Positions 17,386-26,308 of a stretch of DNA of 64,000 nucleotides are shown piece after piece. Positions within the stretch are counted from its first letter, which is position 1. Each line of letters begins with the position of its first letter. The position numbers and the translations under genes are program-made. The notes below the pieces were generated by a model. It was not told the origin of the DNA. It searched no databases and was given only the letters and a program-made list of their open reading frames with translations. Source of the DNA: Marinomonas hwangdonensis (GTDB lineage: Bacteria; Pseudomonadota; Gammaproteobacteria; Pseudomonadales; Marinomonadaceae); NCBI RefSeq assembly GCF_003721245.1, contig NZ_RIZG01000003.1, forward strand, positions 124,001-188,000, read 5' to 3'.

Positions 17386-18692
17386 TGGACATGATGTGGA
17401 TTGCGATTTTATTGGCGTTTGCCATGCTGGCGCTTTTATCCTTGGGGGTTTGGGTCTCGTTTACGCTCATCGCCATAGGCGGTTTGGGCTTAATTCTTTC
17501 CGAAAACTACAGAATTGATCTGCTTTTTGCGACATCAAGCTGGGGGGCGAGTACCGCCTGGTCATTAACCGCTTTGCCGTTGTTTATTTGGATGGGGGAA
17601 GTTCTGTTTCGAACGCGTTTATCTGAAGATTTATTCAAAGGGTTATCGCCTTGGTTAGGTGGCGTTCCAGGCAAATTATTGCACGTGAACATTCTTAGTT
17701 GTGGCATCTTTGCCGCCGTTTCTGGCTCTTCTGCGGCCACTGCAGCCACCATTGGGCGCATGACCTTACCTGAGCTGCGTAAACAAGGTTACAGCGATCG
17801 CATGGCGATTGGCACCTTAGCAGGATCAGGCACATTAGGCTTGTTGATCCCCCCGTCTATTATCTTAATTGTGTACGGTGTGGCAGCAGAAGTATCCATC
17901 GCCCGCCTGTTTATTGCCGGCGCTTTACCCGGCTTATTATTGGTGAGCTTGTTTATGGGCTTCACCATGATCTGGGGGTATTTACACAAAGACGAATTGC
18001 CCAAAACAAAGAAAGAGGAAATCAGTTGGTCTGCACGTTTTAAAGGCTTAAGTAAGCTCTTGCCCGTTGTCAGCTTAATTGGCTTTGTTTTAGGGTCAAT
18101 CTACGGTGGTATTACAACGCCAACAGAGGCCGCTGCGATTGGCGTAACAGGGGCATTGGTGCTCGCGGCGTTAACTGGCTCACTCAGCCGTCACAGCTTT
18201 ATGGAGAGCTTGTTGGGGGCCGTGAAAAGCTCCTGCATGATAGGTTTTATCTTGGTCGGTGCGCACTTCCTCACCTTGGCAATGGGCTTTTTAGGCATTC
18301 CTAAAGCCTTGGCATTGTGGATTTCCGGCATGTCTTTGTCTCCCATGGAATTGATTTTATACCTGACGATCCTGTTTGTTATTTTAGGTTGTTTCCTTGA
18401 TGGCATTTCTGTGGTGGTGTTGACCGTAGCCGTCATATTGCCAATGGTTCAAGCGGCCAATATTGACCTTTTGTGGTTTGGTATCTTCATCGTTTTGGTG
18501 GTGGAAATGTCGCAAATCACACCGCCCGTCGGCTTCAATCTCTTTGTGATTCAAGCGCTCACGGGGAAAAACATTCTGTATGTCGCAAAAGCCGCCTTAC
18601 CTTTCTTTTTGTTAATCGGTTTGGCCATTGTGTTAATCAGTGTGTTTCCTGAAATAGTCACCTACTTACCAGCCACCATGTCTCAAAGATAA
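17385..18692 (+). CDS. dctM: TRAP transporter large permease (DctM family)
   Basis: DctM is the ion-coupled transport subunit of the TRAP system in the inner membrane. The 435 residues form about 12 hydrophobic segments. Visible DctM features are WSLTALPLFIWMGEVLFRT, the first hairpin AAVSGSSAATAATIGRMTLPEL, GTLAGSGTLGLLIPPSIILIVYG, GGITTPTEAAAIGV and EMSQITPPVGFNLFVIQAL. The start codon shares its A with the dctQ stop codon. A 20-base gap leads into pxpA, so transporter and hydrolase genes are very likely one transcript. Confidence 0.93.
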   Translation: MDMMWIAILLAFAMLALLSLGVWVSFTLIAIGGLGLILSENYRIDLLFATSSWGASTAWSLTALPLFIWMGEVLFRTRLSEDLFKGLSPWLGGVPGKLLHVNILSCGIFAAVSGSSAATAATIGRMTLPELRKQGYSDRMAIGTLAGSGTLGLLIPPSIILIVYGVAAEVSIARLFIAGALPGLLLVSLFMGFTMIWGYLHKDELPKTKKEEISWSARFKGLSKLLPVVSLIGFVLGSIYGGITTPTEAAAIGVTGALVLAALTGSLSRHSFMESLLGAVKSSCMIGFILVGAHFLTLAMGFLGIPKALALWISGMSLSPMELILYLTILFVILGCFLDGISVVVLTVAVILPMVQAANIDLLWFGIFIVLVVEMSQITPPVGFNLFVIQALTGKNILYVAKAALPFFLLIGLAIVLISVFPEIVTYLPATMSQR

Positions 18693-18712
18693 TCCAGCAA
18701 AAGGGGTCTACG

Positions 18713-19480
18713 ATGAAATTAAACTGCGATATGGGCGAAGCCTTCGGCGCATGGCCGATGGGCTTAGACGATCAAATTATGCCCTATATAGATCAAGCAA
18801 ACGTGGCTTGCGGTTTTCACGCGGCCGATCCACTGACGATGGCGAACACAGTGGCCTTGGCAAAACAGCACAATGTCACCATAGGGGCACACCCCGCCTA
18901 TCCTGATTTGGTCGGTTTTGGGCGTCGTAATATGGACATAGCGCCAAAAGAACTAAAAGCCATTATTCAATACCAAATTGGCGCGTTAAAAGGGATTTGC
19001 GAAAGCCAAAACACCCAGGTAGATTACGTCAAACCACATGGCGCCTTGTATAACACCATGATGGCGGACTTTGCCGTGTTAGAGACCGTCATGCAAGCGG
19101 TGAGCGAGCTAGACGCGACACTACCTCTCATGGTGATGGCAGTACCAGAAGCGCCACAAATCCAGAAAATGGCCAAGAAATATGGCCTTCAAGTTTGGTT
19201 TGAAGCGTTTTCCGATCGCTTGTACACGGATGAAGGTCGATTAATGCCGCGCAAAGAACCTAAGGCTGTTCACGGGAGCTTTGATTTGATCGAAAAACAA
19301 GTGGAGCAGCTGTGCGAAACAGGCACCTTAACCACCGCCTCCGGTAAGCGTCTTGCCGTTCATGCCGATACCATTTGCGTGCATGGCGATGGTGAGCATG
19401 CGGTGGATGCCGTAAGGCGCATTCGTACCTTGGTGGAAAGTCTAACGCTAAATCAATCAAGCAACACAAGCGCGATATAA
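18713..19480 (+). CDS. pxpA: 5-oxoprolinase subunit A (LamB/YcsF family)
   Basis: PxpA is part of the ATP-dependent prokaryotic 5-oxoprolinase (PxpABC), which hydrolyses 5-oxoproline to glutamate in the cytosol. Its 255 residues show the family pattern: MKLNCDMGEAFGAWPMG at the start, ANVACGFHAADPLTM, the VKPHGALYN motif, AFSDRLYTDEGRLMPR and VHGDGEHAV near the end. A GGGG stretch precedes the ATG. pxpB starts directly after the stop codon, without a gap, consistent with coupled translation of complex subunits. Confidence 0.94.
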   Translation: MKLNCDMGEAFGAWPMGLDDQIMPYIDQANVACGFHAADPLTMANTVALAKQHNVTIGAHPAYPDLVGFGRRNMDIAPKELKAIIQYQIGALKGICESQNTQVDYVKPHGALYNTMMADFAVLETVMQAVSELDATLPLMVMAVPEAPQIQKMAKKYGLQVWFEAFSDRLYTDEGRLMPRKEPKAVHGSFDLIEKQVEQLCETGTLTTASGKRLAVHADTICVHGDGEHAVDAVRRIRTLVESLTLNQSSNTSAI

Positions 19481-20188
19481 ATGATGAGCCGTGACAATTT
19501 CCCTCACATTGAAATGGTCAGTAATCACTCTTGTTTATTGACCTTTAGTCAGGTGATTAGCGAAGCAACCTCGAATTACATTGCCTTGGTCACACAAAAA
19601 CTGACGGGGCTTGATGGCATTATCGACCTAGTCCCCTCTTATACCACGCTGCTCGTGGTGTTTGATGACGATGAGTACGATCGATTTGCCATTTTCAAAG
19701 CGCTTCATCAGTCTATTGAAGCCGTTGACCCAAATGACTTTTCGTTAAACGATCAGCGCGACGTTGTGATTCCTGTGTATTACGGCAAAGAAGTAGGGCC
19801 TGATCTGGAAGACGTGGCTAAGCATTGTCAGCTCAGCATCAACGAGGTGATTAAACGTCACAGCGAAACAGTGTATCGGGCTTACGCGATTGGATTTACA
19901 CCAGGGTTTGCGTTTTTAGGCAATACGCCAGACGAATTGCATGTGCCTAGAAAAACCACACCGCGCTTAAAAGTGCCCGTTGGCAGTGTGGCCATCGCGG
20001 AAAACCAAACCGCGGTTTACCCCAGTGTAACGCCAGGTGGTTGGCAAATTATTGGTCGTACTCCCGTTAATCTGATCGACTGGGGCTGTGAAAACTTGGC
20101 GCTCATTGCCATGGGAGACGCCGTGCGCTTTGAAGCCATTTCACGAGACGAGTTCTTAGTTCAAGGAGGTCAGCTGGATGGCTTTTAA
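19481..20188 (+). CDS. pxpB: 5-oxoprolinase subunit B (KipI family)
   Basis: PxpB, the homologue of Bacillus KipI, is the second subunit of 5-oxoprolinase (235 residues). Diagnostic segments are VIPVYYGKEVGPDLEDVA, YRAYAIGFTPGFAFLG, PRLKVPVGSVAIAENQTAVYP and TPGGWQIIGRTPV. In Bacillus KipI also inhibits the sporulation kinase KinA, a role with no meaning in this organism. It begins at the base after the pxpA stop and overlaps pxpC by 11 bases. A strong Shine-Dalgarno for pxpC (AAGGAGGT) lies within its last codons. Confidence 0.94.
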   Translation: MMSRDNFPHIEMVSNHSCLLTFSQVISEATSNYIALVTQKLTGLDGIIDLVPSYTTLLVVFDDDEYDRFAIFKALHQSIEAVDPNDFSLNDQRDVVIPVYYGKEVGPDLEDVAKHCQLSINEVIKRHSETVYRAYAIGFTPGFAFLGNTPDELHVPRKTTPRLKVPVGSVAIAENQTAVYPSVTPGGWQIIGRTPVNLIDWGCENLALIAMGDAVRFEAISRDEFLVQGGQLDGF

Positions 20189-21101
20189 TGTGATCAAACC
20201 CGGTTTATTAGCACTTCTGCAAGACCTAGGCCGTCACGGACATCAGTCCATTGGCCTGACGACCGGTGGCCCTATGGATGAAATGGCATTTCGTTGGGGA
20301 AATGCGTTACTGGGCAATAACAGCAACTGCCCACAGCTCGAAATTACCTTTGGTATGCTCACGTTGGAGGCGCAAGCCAACACCAATATCGCCATCACAG
20401 GAGCCGATCTTGGTGCCACGCTGAACGACAAAGAGATTTCACCGTGGCGTACTTATGCGCTGAAAAAAGGCGATGTAGTGGCGTTTCATCAACCTATTTG
20501 GGGGTTAAGAGCGTACCTTGCGGTATCAGGCGGTTTTCTCTGCGACCCCATCTTAGGCAGTGTGGCCACCGTCATGCGTGAAAAGGTGGGTGGATTGACG
20601 GGGAAAGGTGACAAGCTTCAACGAGGCGATGTACTGCCTTACTCAGCCTGTTCTCATCAACCACAAAAAGCCGTGCCGCGTTTGGCGATTCCCCATTACG
20701 GTCAAAAAGAAATACCGGTTATTTTAGGGTATCAATACAAGTCGTTCTCCTCTTTAGAGCGAGCCAATTTTTTCTCCAGTGATTACTCAGTGTCTTCCCA
20801 CTCAGATCGCATGGGGTATCGACTAGAAGGCAAAGCGATCCACAGCGACTTAAAAGGGATTATCTCTGAAGGCATTGCCTATGGCGCCATTCAAGTTCCG
20901 AAAGACGGTCAACCCATTGTCCTGCTGCAAGATCGGCAAACCATCGGTGGTTACCCCAAAATAGGCTGTGTCAGTCGTGTTGGCGGCGGCATTTTGGCAC
21001 AAAAGCAACCAGGAGACGTTATTCAGTTTACCCCTATCACCGTCGATCAAGCCGAGCAAGAACGGCATTTGCACATGGCCAGACTCGCCCAATGGCGTTG
21101 A
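20178..21101 (+). CDS. pxpC: 5-oxoprolinase subunit C (KipA family)
   Basis: PxpC (KipA, biotin-dependent carboxyltransferase-like fold) is the third 5-oxoprolinase subunit. The 307 residues contain VIKPGLLALLQDLGRHGHQSIG near the start, GGPMDEMAFRWGNALLGN, ITGADLGATLND, YLAVSGGF, SDRMGYRLEG and DRQTIGGYPKIGCV, all family marks. It overlaps pxpB, with AAGGAGGT before the ATG, and is the last gene of the operon. No clear intrinsic terminator is seen in the 136 bases before the next gene. Confidence 0.94.
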   Translation: MAFNVIKPGLLALLQDLGRHGHQSIGLTTGGPMDEMAFRWGNALLGNNSNCPQLEITFGMLTLEAQANTNIAITGADLGATLNDKEISPWRTYALKKGDVVAFHQPIWGLRAYLAVSGGFLCDPILGSVATVMREKVGGLTGKGDKLQRGDVLPYSACSHQPQKAVPRLAIPHYGQKEIPVILGYQYKSFSSLERANFFSSDYSVSSHSDRMGYRLEGKAIHSDLKGIISEGIAYGAIQVPKDGQPIVLLQDRQTIGGYPKIGCVSRVGGGILAQKQPGDVIQFTPITVDQAEQERHLHMARLAQWR

Positions 21102-21237
21102 AACTTGCTGGCCAACACAAAGCTGGGTAACCAGCTTTGACATTTTCTTACTAAACTCGCATTACATTACTGTATTTTTGTCTTAGACTGAGTAAACAAG
21201 GCCTTTGTCTTTCATAGCGACGGGATTGCATCTGTTT

Positions 21238-22398
21238 ATGAGATTAAAAGTCATTATTTGTCTAATACTGTCCCTTTTCTTATTCGGTAAGACAGCCTAT
21301 TCAGCGGAATTGCGCTTTGGTTTTACAGGACCATTAACCGGTCCAAATACTTTTATGGGCACTCAAACAGTGCGAGGCATAGAGCTGGGCTTTAAACGTA
21401 TCAATGATAGTCAAACACTCAACTATTCTCTCTCGCTCATCCCCTTAGACGATGGTTACGAACCGAGCCGAACACCGATACAAGTATCTTCTCTGATTAA
21501 TGATTACGGAGTAAAAGCCATGTTAGGTAGCATTGGAACACCGACCAACTTGGCGTCCCTTAGTGTGTTATCCAAATACAGTATTCCCCTTATATCTCCG
21601 CTCACTGGGGCACAATCTATTAGAGCAGAAAGACCTTCGCCCTTCATTTTTAACACCCGCGCAAGCTATACAGAAGAAGCTAACTATTTAGTGAACATTC
21701 TCGTAAATGATTTGAACATAGCACCGGATGAAATTGCCATTTTTGCACAAAAAGACAGCTACGGAGATGCAGGGCTAGCCAGTACAATAGAAGCACTAAG
21801 AAAAGTCGGTCTAAAAGATTCAGCAGCCATACTTCAGATTAGACATCAGCGTAATAGTGGCGAAGTGAGCCATTCTGTTGCCGATGTGTTAGGTGTTTTT
21901 CCTATACCAAAAGCCATCATCATGGTCAGTACTTACAGCACCAGTGCTAATTTTATAAAGCAACTTGAGAGCTTTGGCATCACGCCCTTATTTTCCGCCT
22001 TTTCATTTACGGGACTAGAGGCTTTACAAGCAGAGATTGGCGATACCAAAGCGAAAGTATTCATCACGCAAACCACACCTTCGCTTAATGACCCTCACTC
22101 TTTCGTTGTCAAACAATTAAAAGAAGACATGGCGCGCTTTGGTGACACGGCTCCACCAACCACCATGCAACTTGAAGGTTACCTTAATGCACTGATTGTT
22201 GGACAGGCACTTTTACCAATCAAAAACCTGCCTACCAGCAAGGAAATTGAAGAAAGTTTAAAACACCTCGCAAAGAAGAGTCATGGCTCTCAGAAGCAAA
22301 ATGAACTGGCGGTGCTGAACCCCAACAAGAGGCATATTTGGTTACAAGTTATCCACAATGGGGAACTACAAGAACTCACTCACACTGATATACCGTAA
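21238..22398 (+). CDS. Periplasmic ligand-binding protein (Leu/Ile/Val-type, type I fold)
   Basis: This is a periplasmic binding protein of the Leu/Ile/Val receptor family. From the ATG at 21238 it has 386 residues. A signal peptide (MRLKVIICLILSLFLFGKTAYSA region) precedes the mature start ELRFGFTGPLTGPNT. The two-lobed fold is suggested by MLGSIGTPTNLASLSVL and LVNDLNIAPDEIAIFAQKDSYGDAG. No ABC permease or ATPase genes lie nearby. The next gene, 34 bases downstream, is a hybrid histidine kinase with a large periplasmic domain. It therefore probably works as the ligand-sensing partner of that kinase, like TorT with TorS, rather than in transport. A TTG at 21205 extends the frame but has no support. 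Confidence 0.82.
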   Translation: MRLKVIICLILSLFLFGKTAYSAELRFGFTGPLTGPNTFMGTQTVRGIELGFKRINDSQTLNYSLSLIPLDDGYEPSRTPIQVSSLINDYGVKAMLGSIGTPTNLASLSVLSKYSIPLISPLTGAQSIRAERPSPFIFNTRASYTEEANYLVNILVNDLNIAPDEIAIFAQKDSYGDAGLASTIEALRKVGLKDSAAILQIRHQRNSGEVSHSVADVLGVFPIPKAIIMVSTYSTSANFIKQLESFGITPLFSAFSFTGLEALQAEIGDTKAKVFITQTTPSLNDPHSFVVKQLKEDMARFGDTAPPTTMQLEGYLNALIVGQALLPIKNLPTSKEIEESLKHLAKKSHGSQKQNELAVLNPNKRHIWLQVIHNGELQELTHTDIP

Positions 22399-22432
22399 CC
22401 CATCACTAAAACGAGAGACTTAGTACATTATT

Positions 22433-25400
22433 ATGATGACATTAGATCGACATCACCTATCCATCTCGCCTTTAGTATGGCTACTGGCATTCGTCGCATT
22501 AATGTCCTCTCTCATCGGTGCTGTTATATTAACCAATACCTTACAAGCACTCGCTTCACAAAGACAGGATTTAAGAAGCCAACAAGCAAGTCTCCTAAAC
22601 GCCTCTGCTGAGCTAAGAAATATCGTTCCTACCTATCGAGACCAACTGCGCCAAATATTGTTTGAGGACTCACCCCCTGACGTCAACCACAACTTCAATA
22701 TTGACTTGTATAACAGTGCAGTGGTAACCATTAAAACTGAGTCTAACGACTCGGAAACGCAAAAGATTAGTGCTCAATTAGCAGAACAAGGTCAACAGCT
22801 AGTCACGACAGCCAAACAGATAAACGACTGGCACATACGCTACACACAGCACCATCAGGATGTTGTACAACTCGATATCAAAGGCAAAGCAATAAACCAC
22901 CTCCAACAGTTAAAACGTCTCACCTATCGCATGACAGGTAACAATCGTTTACAAGAAAACTTTCTTATTTATCAATATAATACCTCTTCCTATGAGGAAA
23001 GAGATGCGCTTGCAAATGCTTATTTGCAACTGCGATTGTCCCGCCTTGAGTCCGCACTAAATACCGCTATGGAAGACATCAACACCCTAGAAGTTGCATT
23101 GAATGTGATGATTGTTTCCAGTTCATTAGATGTCATCACAGACCTCAAAGACAATCAAATAAAGTCATCACTAGATCGCTTAGATTACGTCATCGCTGAA
23201 TCCGCCAAAGTACACCCTGATGCAGCAGAAAGGCTTCAACAAGAAAGATACGCGCTTGGCAAGACGCTTTTTGGCGAAGGCTATATTTTTGATACAACAG
23301 AACAAGTTATCAAACTAGGAAGCAAAGGGCTTTTTCAAGAACGTATTGAGTACATCTCTCTCGCAGCGGAAAAAATCGAGCTTATTAATTTATTAGAAAG
23401 CACGTTTTCTCCCCTCCCTAGGTTAATGGATCAAATTGGTGAGTTTGTTCAAATTAACTCAAAAAATCTTGACCAAAAAATCGAGGATCAATTAACAGGC
23501 GTCAAAACCCGTGTTCTTTGGATCAGCGGTATTTCCATTGCAATGTTATTACTATTAGCCTGGGCAATTACCCGCCGAGTCACTCGACAGCTCTCTAGCT
23601 TTATCGAAAGTGAAGAACGTTTTCGTTCTATGTTCGAATTCACTCCAGACCCTGTTTGGATTTTAATGAGCGAAAAAATAGTGGAATGCAATAACGCCGC
23701 TGTCCAAGTTCTAAAATACTCTGAAAAAGGCGCCTTACTAGGAAAAAAAATGGGCGATATATCGCGCAATAAACAGACGGATGGCACACTTTCCTCAGCT
23801 CGCTTACATCGCTGCTTTAAACAAGTCGCTTTGAATGGCAACACCAGAACAGAGTGGGAGTTTAAATGCTCAGATGGCGAGCTTATTCATGCCGATATGA
23901 CCATGCTATCGAGTTCTTTTAATGATCGTCCCGCCACAATAATATCTTGGCGTGACGTGACAGAAAAATTTATTTCACAACAGTCTCTTGCACAGTATAA
24001 GGAAAAGCTAGAAAACGATATTGCCTTGCAAACTAAGGAGCTACAAACGGCAAAAGAAACCGCGGAAAACGCCAACCAAGCCAAAAGCGAATTCCTCGCC
24101 AATATGAGCCATGAAATCCGCACCCCTATGAACTCCATCATCGGCATGTCTTCTTTGGCTTTGCACACACCCTTAAGTAATAAACAACGCGGTTATATTG
24201 AAAAAATCAGTCATTCGGCCGACTCACTGCTCAATATTATCAATGATATTTTGGACTTTTCAAAAATTGAAGCCCGCAAAATGGACATTGAGAGTGTGCC
24301 ATTTACGCTAACAAACCTTATCCACAAGGTAGCCCATGTACTGGAACTTAAAATAGAAGAAAAAGGCCTCGAGCTCATCATAGACATTGACGCCTCAGTT
24401 CCTCAACAAGTCGTTGGTGATCCAACTAGGCTTCGCCAAATCTTACTTAACCTCGGAAATAACGCGGTTAAATTCACGAAACAGGGTGAAATCATCATAC
24501 GTGCTACTTGCTCAAAACAAGACCAGCAGGAAAACATGATCCACTTTTCGGTGGAAGATACCGGAATAGGCATCAATAAAGACAAGCAAAGTAACCTTTT
24601 TAAATCGTTCTCCCAAGCCGATACGTCGACCACCCGTCGCTTTGGCGGTACAGGCCTTGGCCTTGCCATTTCAAAACGATTGGTCCAATTAATGGGTGGC
24701 GAGATTTGGGTCGAGAGCGAAGAAAATAAGGGCAGTACTTTTCACTTTACCGTGAGGTTCCAACACTCAGAAAATGACGAATCCCAATATGCGCTCAGCA
24801 GCTATACTAATTTCAACCAAATCGTCATTGTTGACGACAATGACACCGCTAGAGAAGTATTAAAAGCCAGCGTAGAAGCGCTTGGTCTTGTCTGCCATAC
24901 CTTTAGCAATGGCCACAAAGCCGTTCAGTTTATAGCATCACTTAAGGCAACATCGCAGCCTTATCCGATGATGTTGATTGATTGGAAAATGCCTGAACTT
25001 GACGGTATGGACACCTGTAGGGCCATTCTTGCAGAGACCAAAGGTGATGCTCCTATCACTATCATAATGGTCACGGCCCATGGACAAGACGATGCTCGCA
25101 AAGCGGGTGAAGGATTGCCTATCTCGGCGTTTTTAACTAAGCCCGTCACGACATCTAGCCTATTCGATCAAATCATTCAGTTATGCGGCCCCGACGCCAT
25201 TTCGCTCATTGATCATAAGAGCGATAGTAATCACATCATATTTTCTTATGAACTTGCCGGAGCCAATATATTGTTGGTCGAAGACAACGAAATCAACCGC
25301 GAGTTAGCCGAGGAATTACTCTCTCGCAGCGGTATCCAGTTCACCTCTGCGACAAACGGACAAGAAGCCATCGACTTACTAGGATCCGAACGCTTCGATT

Positions 25401-26296
25401 GTATTTTAATGGACTGCCAAATGCCGATCATGGACGGTTACACAGCAACCCAAAAAATTCGCACAATGCAAGAGTACAAAGATATACCCATTATCGCTAT
25501 GACCGCCAACGTGATGGCAGATGACATTCAATATGCAAAAGCCTCTGGGATGAATGATCACATCGCCAAACCTATCCATTTTGAAACCATGTTTAATACC
25601 TTGCGTACTTGGCTTAAATTCAATATCAAACATACGGGATACACACCCGCTTCATACCATGACACAAACTCCGAACTGCTTCCTGATAGCATGCATATAG
25701 ATACGGAGTTAGGCTTGGCAAGAACGCTGACGACTCCTCTCTACATTCGTCTTTTACGCCGCTTTTTAAAAACACAGGTAACTTTTATCGATGAGTGTAA
25801 AGACGCCATGAAAATGAAAAACCTAGAGTCTGCTCGTCGCTACGCCCATACTCTCAAAGGAGTGTCGGCGACATTGGGTATGATGGAATTATCAGCATCT
25901 GCCAGCCATCTTGAACGCGCTTTGTCAGAAGAAATAAATATATCGCCTATACTGTTATCTGTGGAACACGACTTAATTAATGTATTAAATGATCTGCGGT
26001 TATGGCATTCAAACCATGAAGCGACACCAGCGAATGACGTTCCGACACAGTCGTCCATGGCGCCACAAGAATTCAGAAAAAGTCTTGATAGATTAAATAC
26101 TTATATTACGGAAAATGTTGTAGAAGCACTTCCCCTTGCACAAATACTACTGAACAATTCAACAGACGAAAACACTTATAGAAGCATAGAGAAAATCATT
26201 GCTGCTCTGAAACTTTACGATTTTGAATTGGCAGAAAATTACTTCACTGTACTGCTTCAGAGTTTAGAAGATGCTTCAAAACTTAGCAGACACTAA
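22433..26296 (+). CDS. Tripartite hybrid sensor histidine kinase (PAS-HisKA-HATPase-REC-REC-HPt)
   Basis: This is a membrane-bound hybrid kinase of 1287 residues. In order it has TM1 (about 13-35), a periplasmic, apparently all-helical sensor region (about 36-360) and TM2 (about 362-382). A PAS domain covers about 390-510, followed by a short coiled coil. The H-box MSHEIRTPMNS has the phospho-acceptor His560, and the ATPase boxes include DTGIGI and FGGTGLGLAISKRL. REC1 starts near 797 (Asp850 in MLIDWKMPELDG) and REC2 near 940 (Asp994 in LMDCQMPIMDGY). An HPt domain follows with His1139 in AHTLKGVSATLG. The relay His-Asp-His is therefore complete. A binding-protein gene precedes it and an HD-GYP regulator follows 12 bases later, its likely output. 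Confidence 0.93.
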   Translation: MMTLDRHHLSISPLVWLLAFVALMSSLIGAVILTNTLQALASQRQDLRSQQASLLNASAELRNIVPTYRDQLRQILFEDSPPDVNHNFNIDLYNSAVVTIKTESNDSETQKISAQLAEQGQQLVTTAKQINDWHIRYTQHHQDVVQLDIKGKAINHLQQLKRLTYRMTGNNRLQENFLIYQYNTSSYEERDALANAYLQLRLSRLESALNTAMEDINTLEVALNVMIVSSSLDVITDLKDNQIKSSLDRLDYVIAESAKVHPDAAERLQQERYALGKTLFGEGYIFDTTEQVIKLGSKGLFQERIEYISLAAEKIELINLLESTFSPLPRLMDQIGEFVQINSKNLDQKIEDQLTGVKTRVLWISGISIAMLLLLAWAITRRVTRQLSSFIESEERFRSMFEFTPDPVWILMSEKIVECNNAAVQVLKYSEKGALLGKKMGDISRNKQTDGTLSSARLHRCFKQVALNGNTRTEWEFKCSDGELIHADMTMLSSSFNDRPATIISWRDVTEKFISQQSLAQYKEKLENDIALQTKELQTAKETAENANQAKSEFLANMSHEIRTPMNSIIGMSSLALHTPLSNKQRGYIEKISHSADSLLNIINDILDFSKIEARKMDIESVPFTLTNLIHKVAHVLELKIEEKGLELIIDIDASVPQQVVGDPTRLRQILLNLGNNAVKFTKQGEIIIRATCSKQDQQENMIHFSVEDTGIGINKDKQSNLFKSFSQADTSTTRRFGGTGLGLAISKRLVQLMGGEIWVESEENKGSTFHFTVRFQHSENDESQYALSSYTNFNQIVIVDDNDTAREVLKASVEALGLVCHTFSNGHKAVQFIASLKATSQPYPMMLIDWKMPELDGMDTCRAILAETKGDAPITIIMVTAHGQDDARKAGEGLPISAFLTKPVTTSSLFDQIIQLCGPDAISLIDHKSDSNHIIFSYELAGANILLVEDNEINRELAEELLSRSGIQFTSATNGQEAIDLLGSERFDCILMDCQMPIMDGYTATQKIRTMQEYKDIPIIAMTANVMADDIQYAKASGMNDHIAKPIHFETMFNTLRTWLKFNIKHTGYTPASYHDTNSELLPDSMHIDTELGLARTLTTPLYIRLLRRFLKTQVTFIDECKDAMKMKNLESARRYAHTLKGVSATLGMMELSASASHLERALSEEINISPILLSVEHDLINVLNDLRLWHSNHEATPANDVPTQSSMAPQEFRKSLDRLNTYITENVVEALPLAQILLNNSTDENTYRSIEKIIAALKLYDFELAENYFTVLLQSLEDASKLSRH

Positions 26297-26308
26297 TGAG
26301 TAGGTAAC

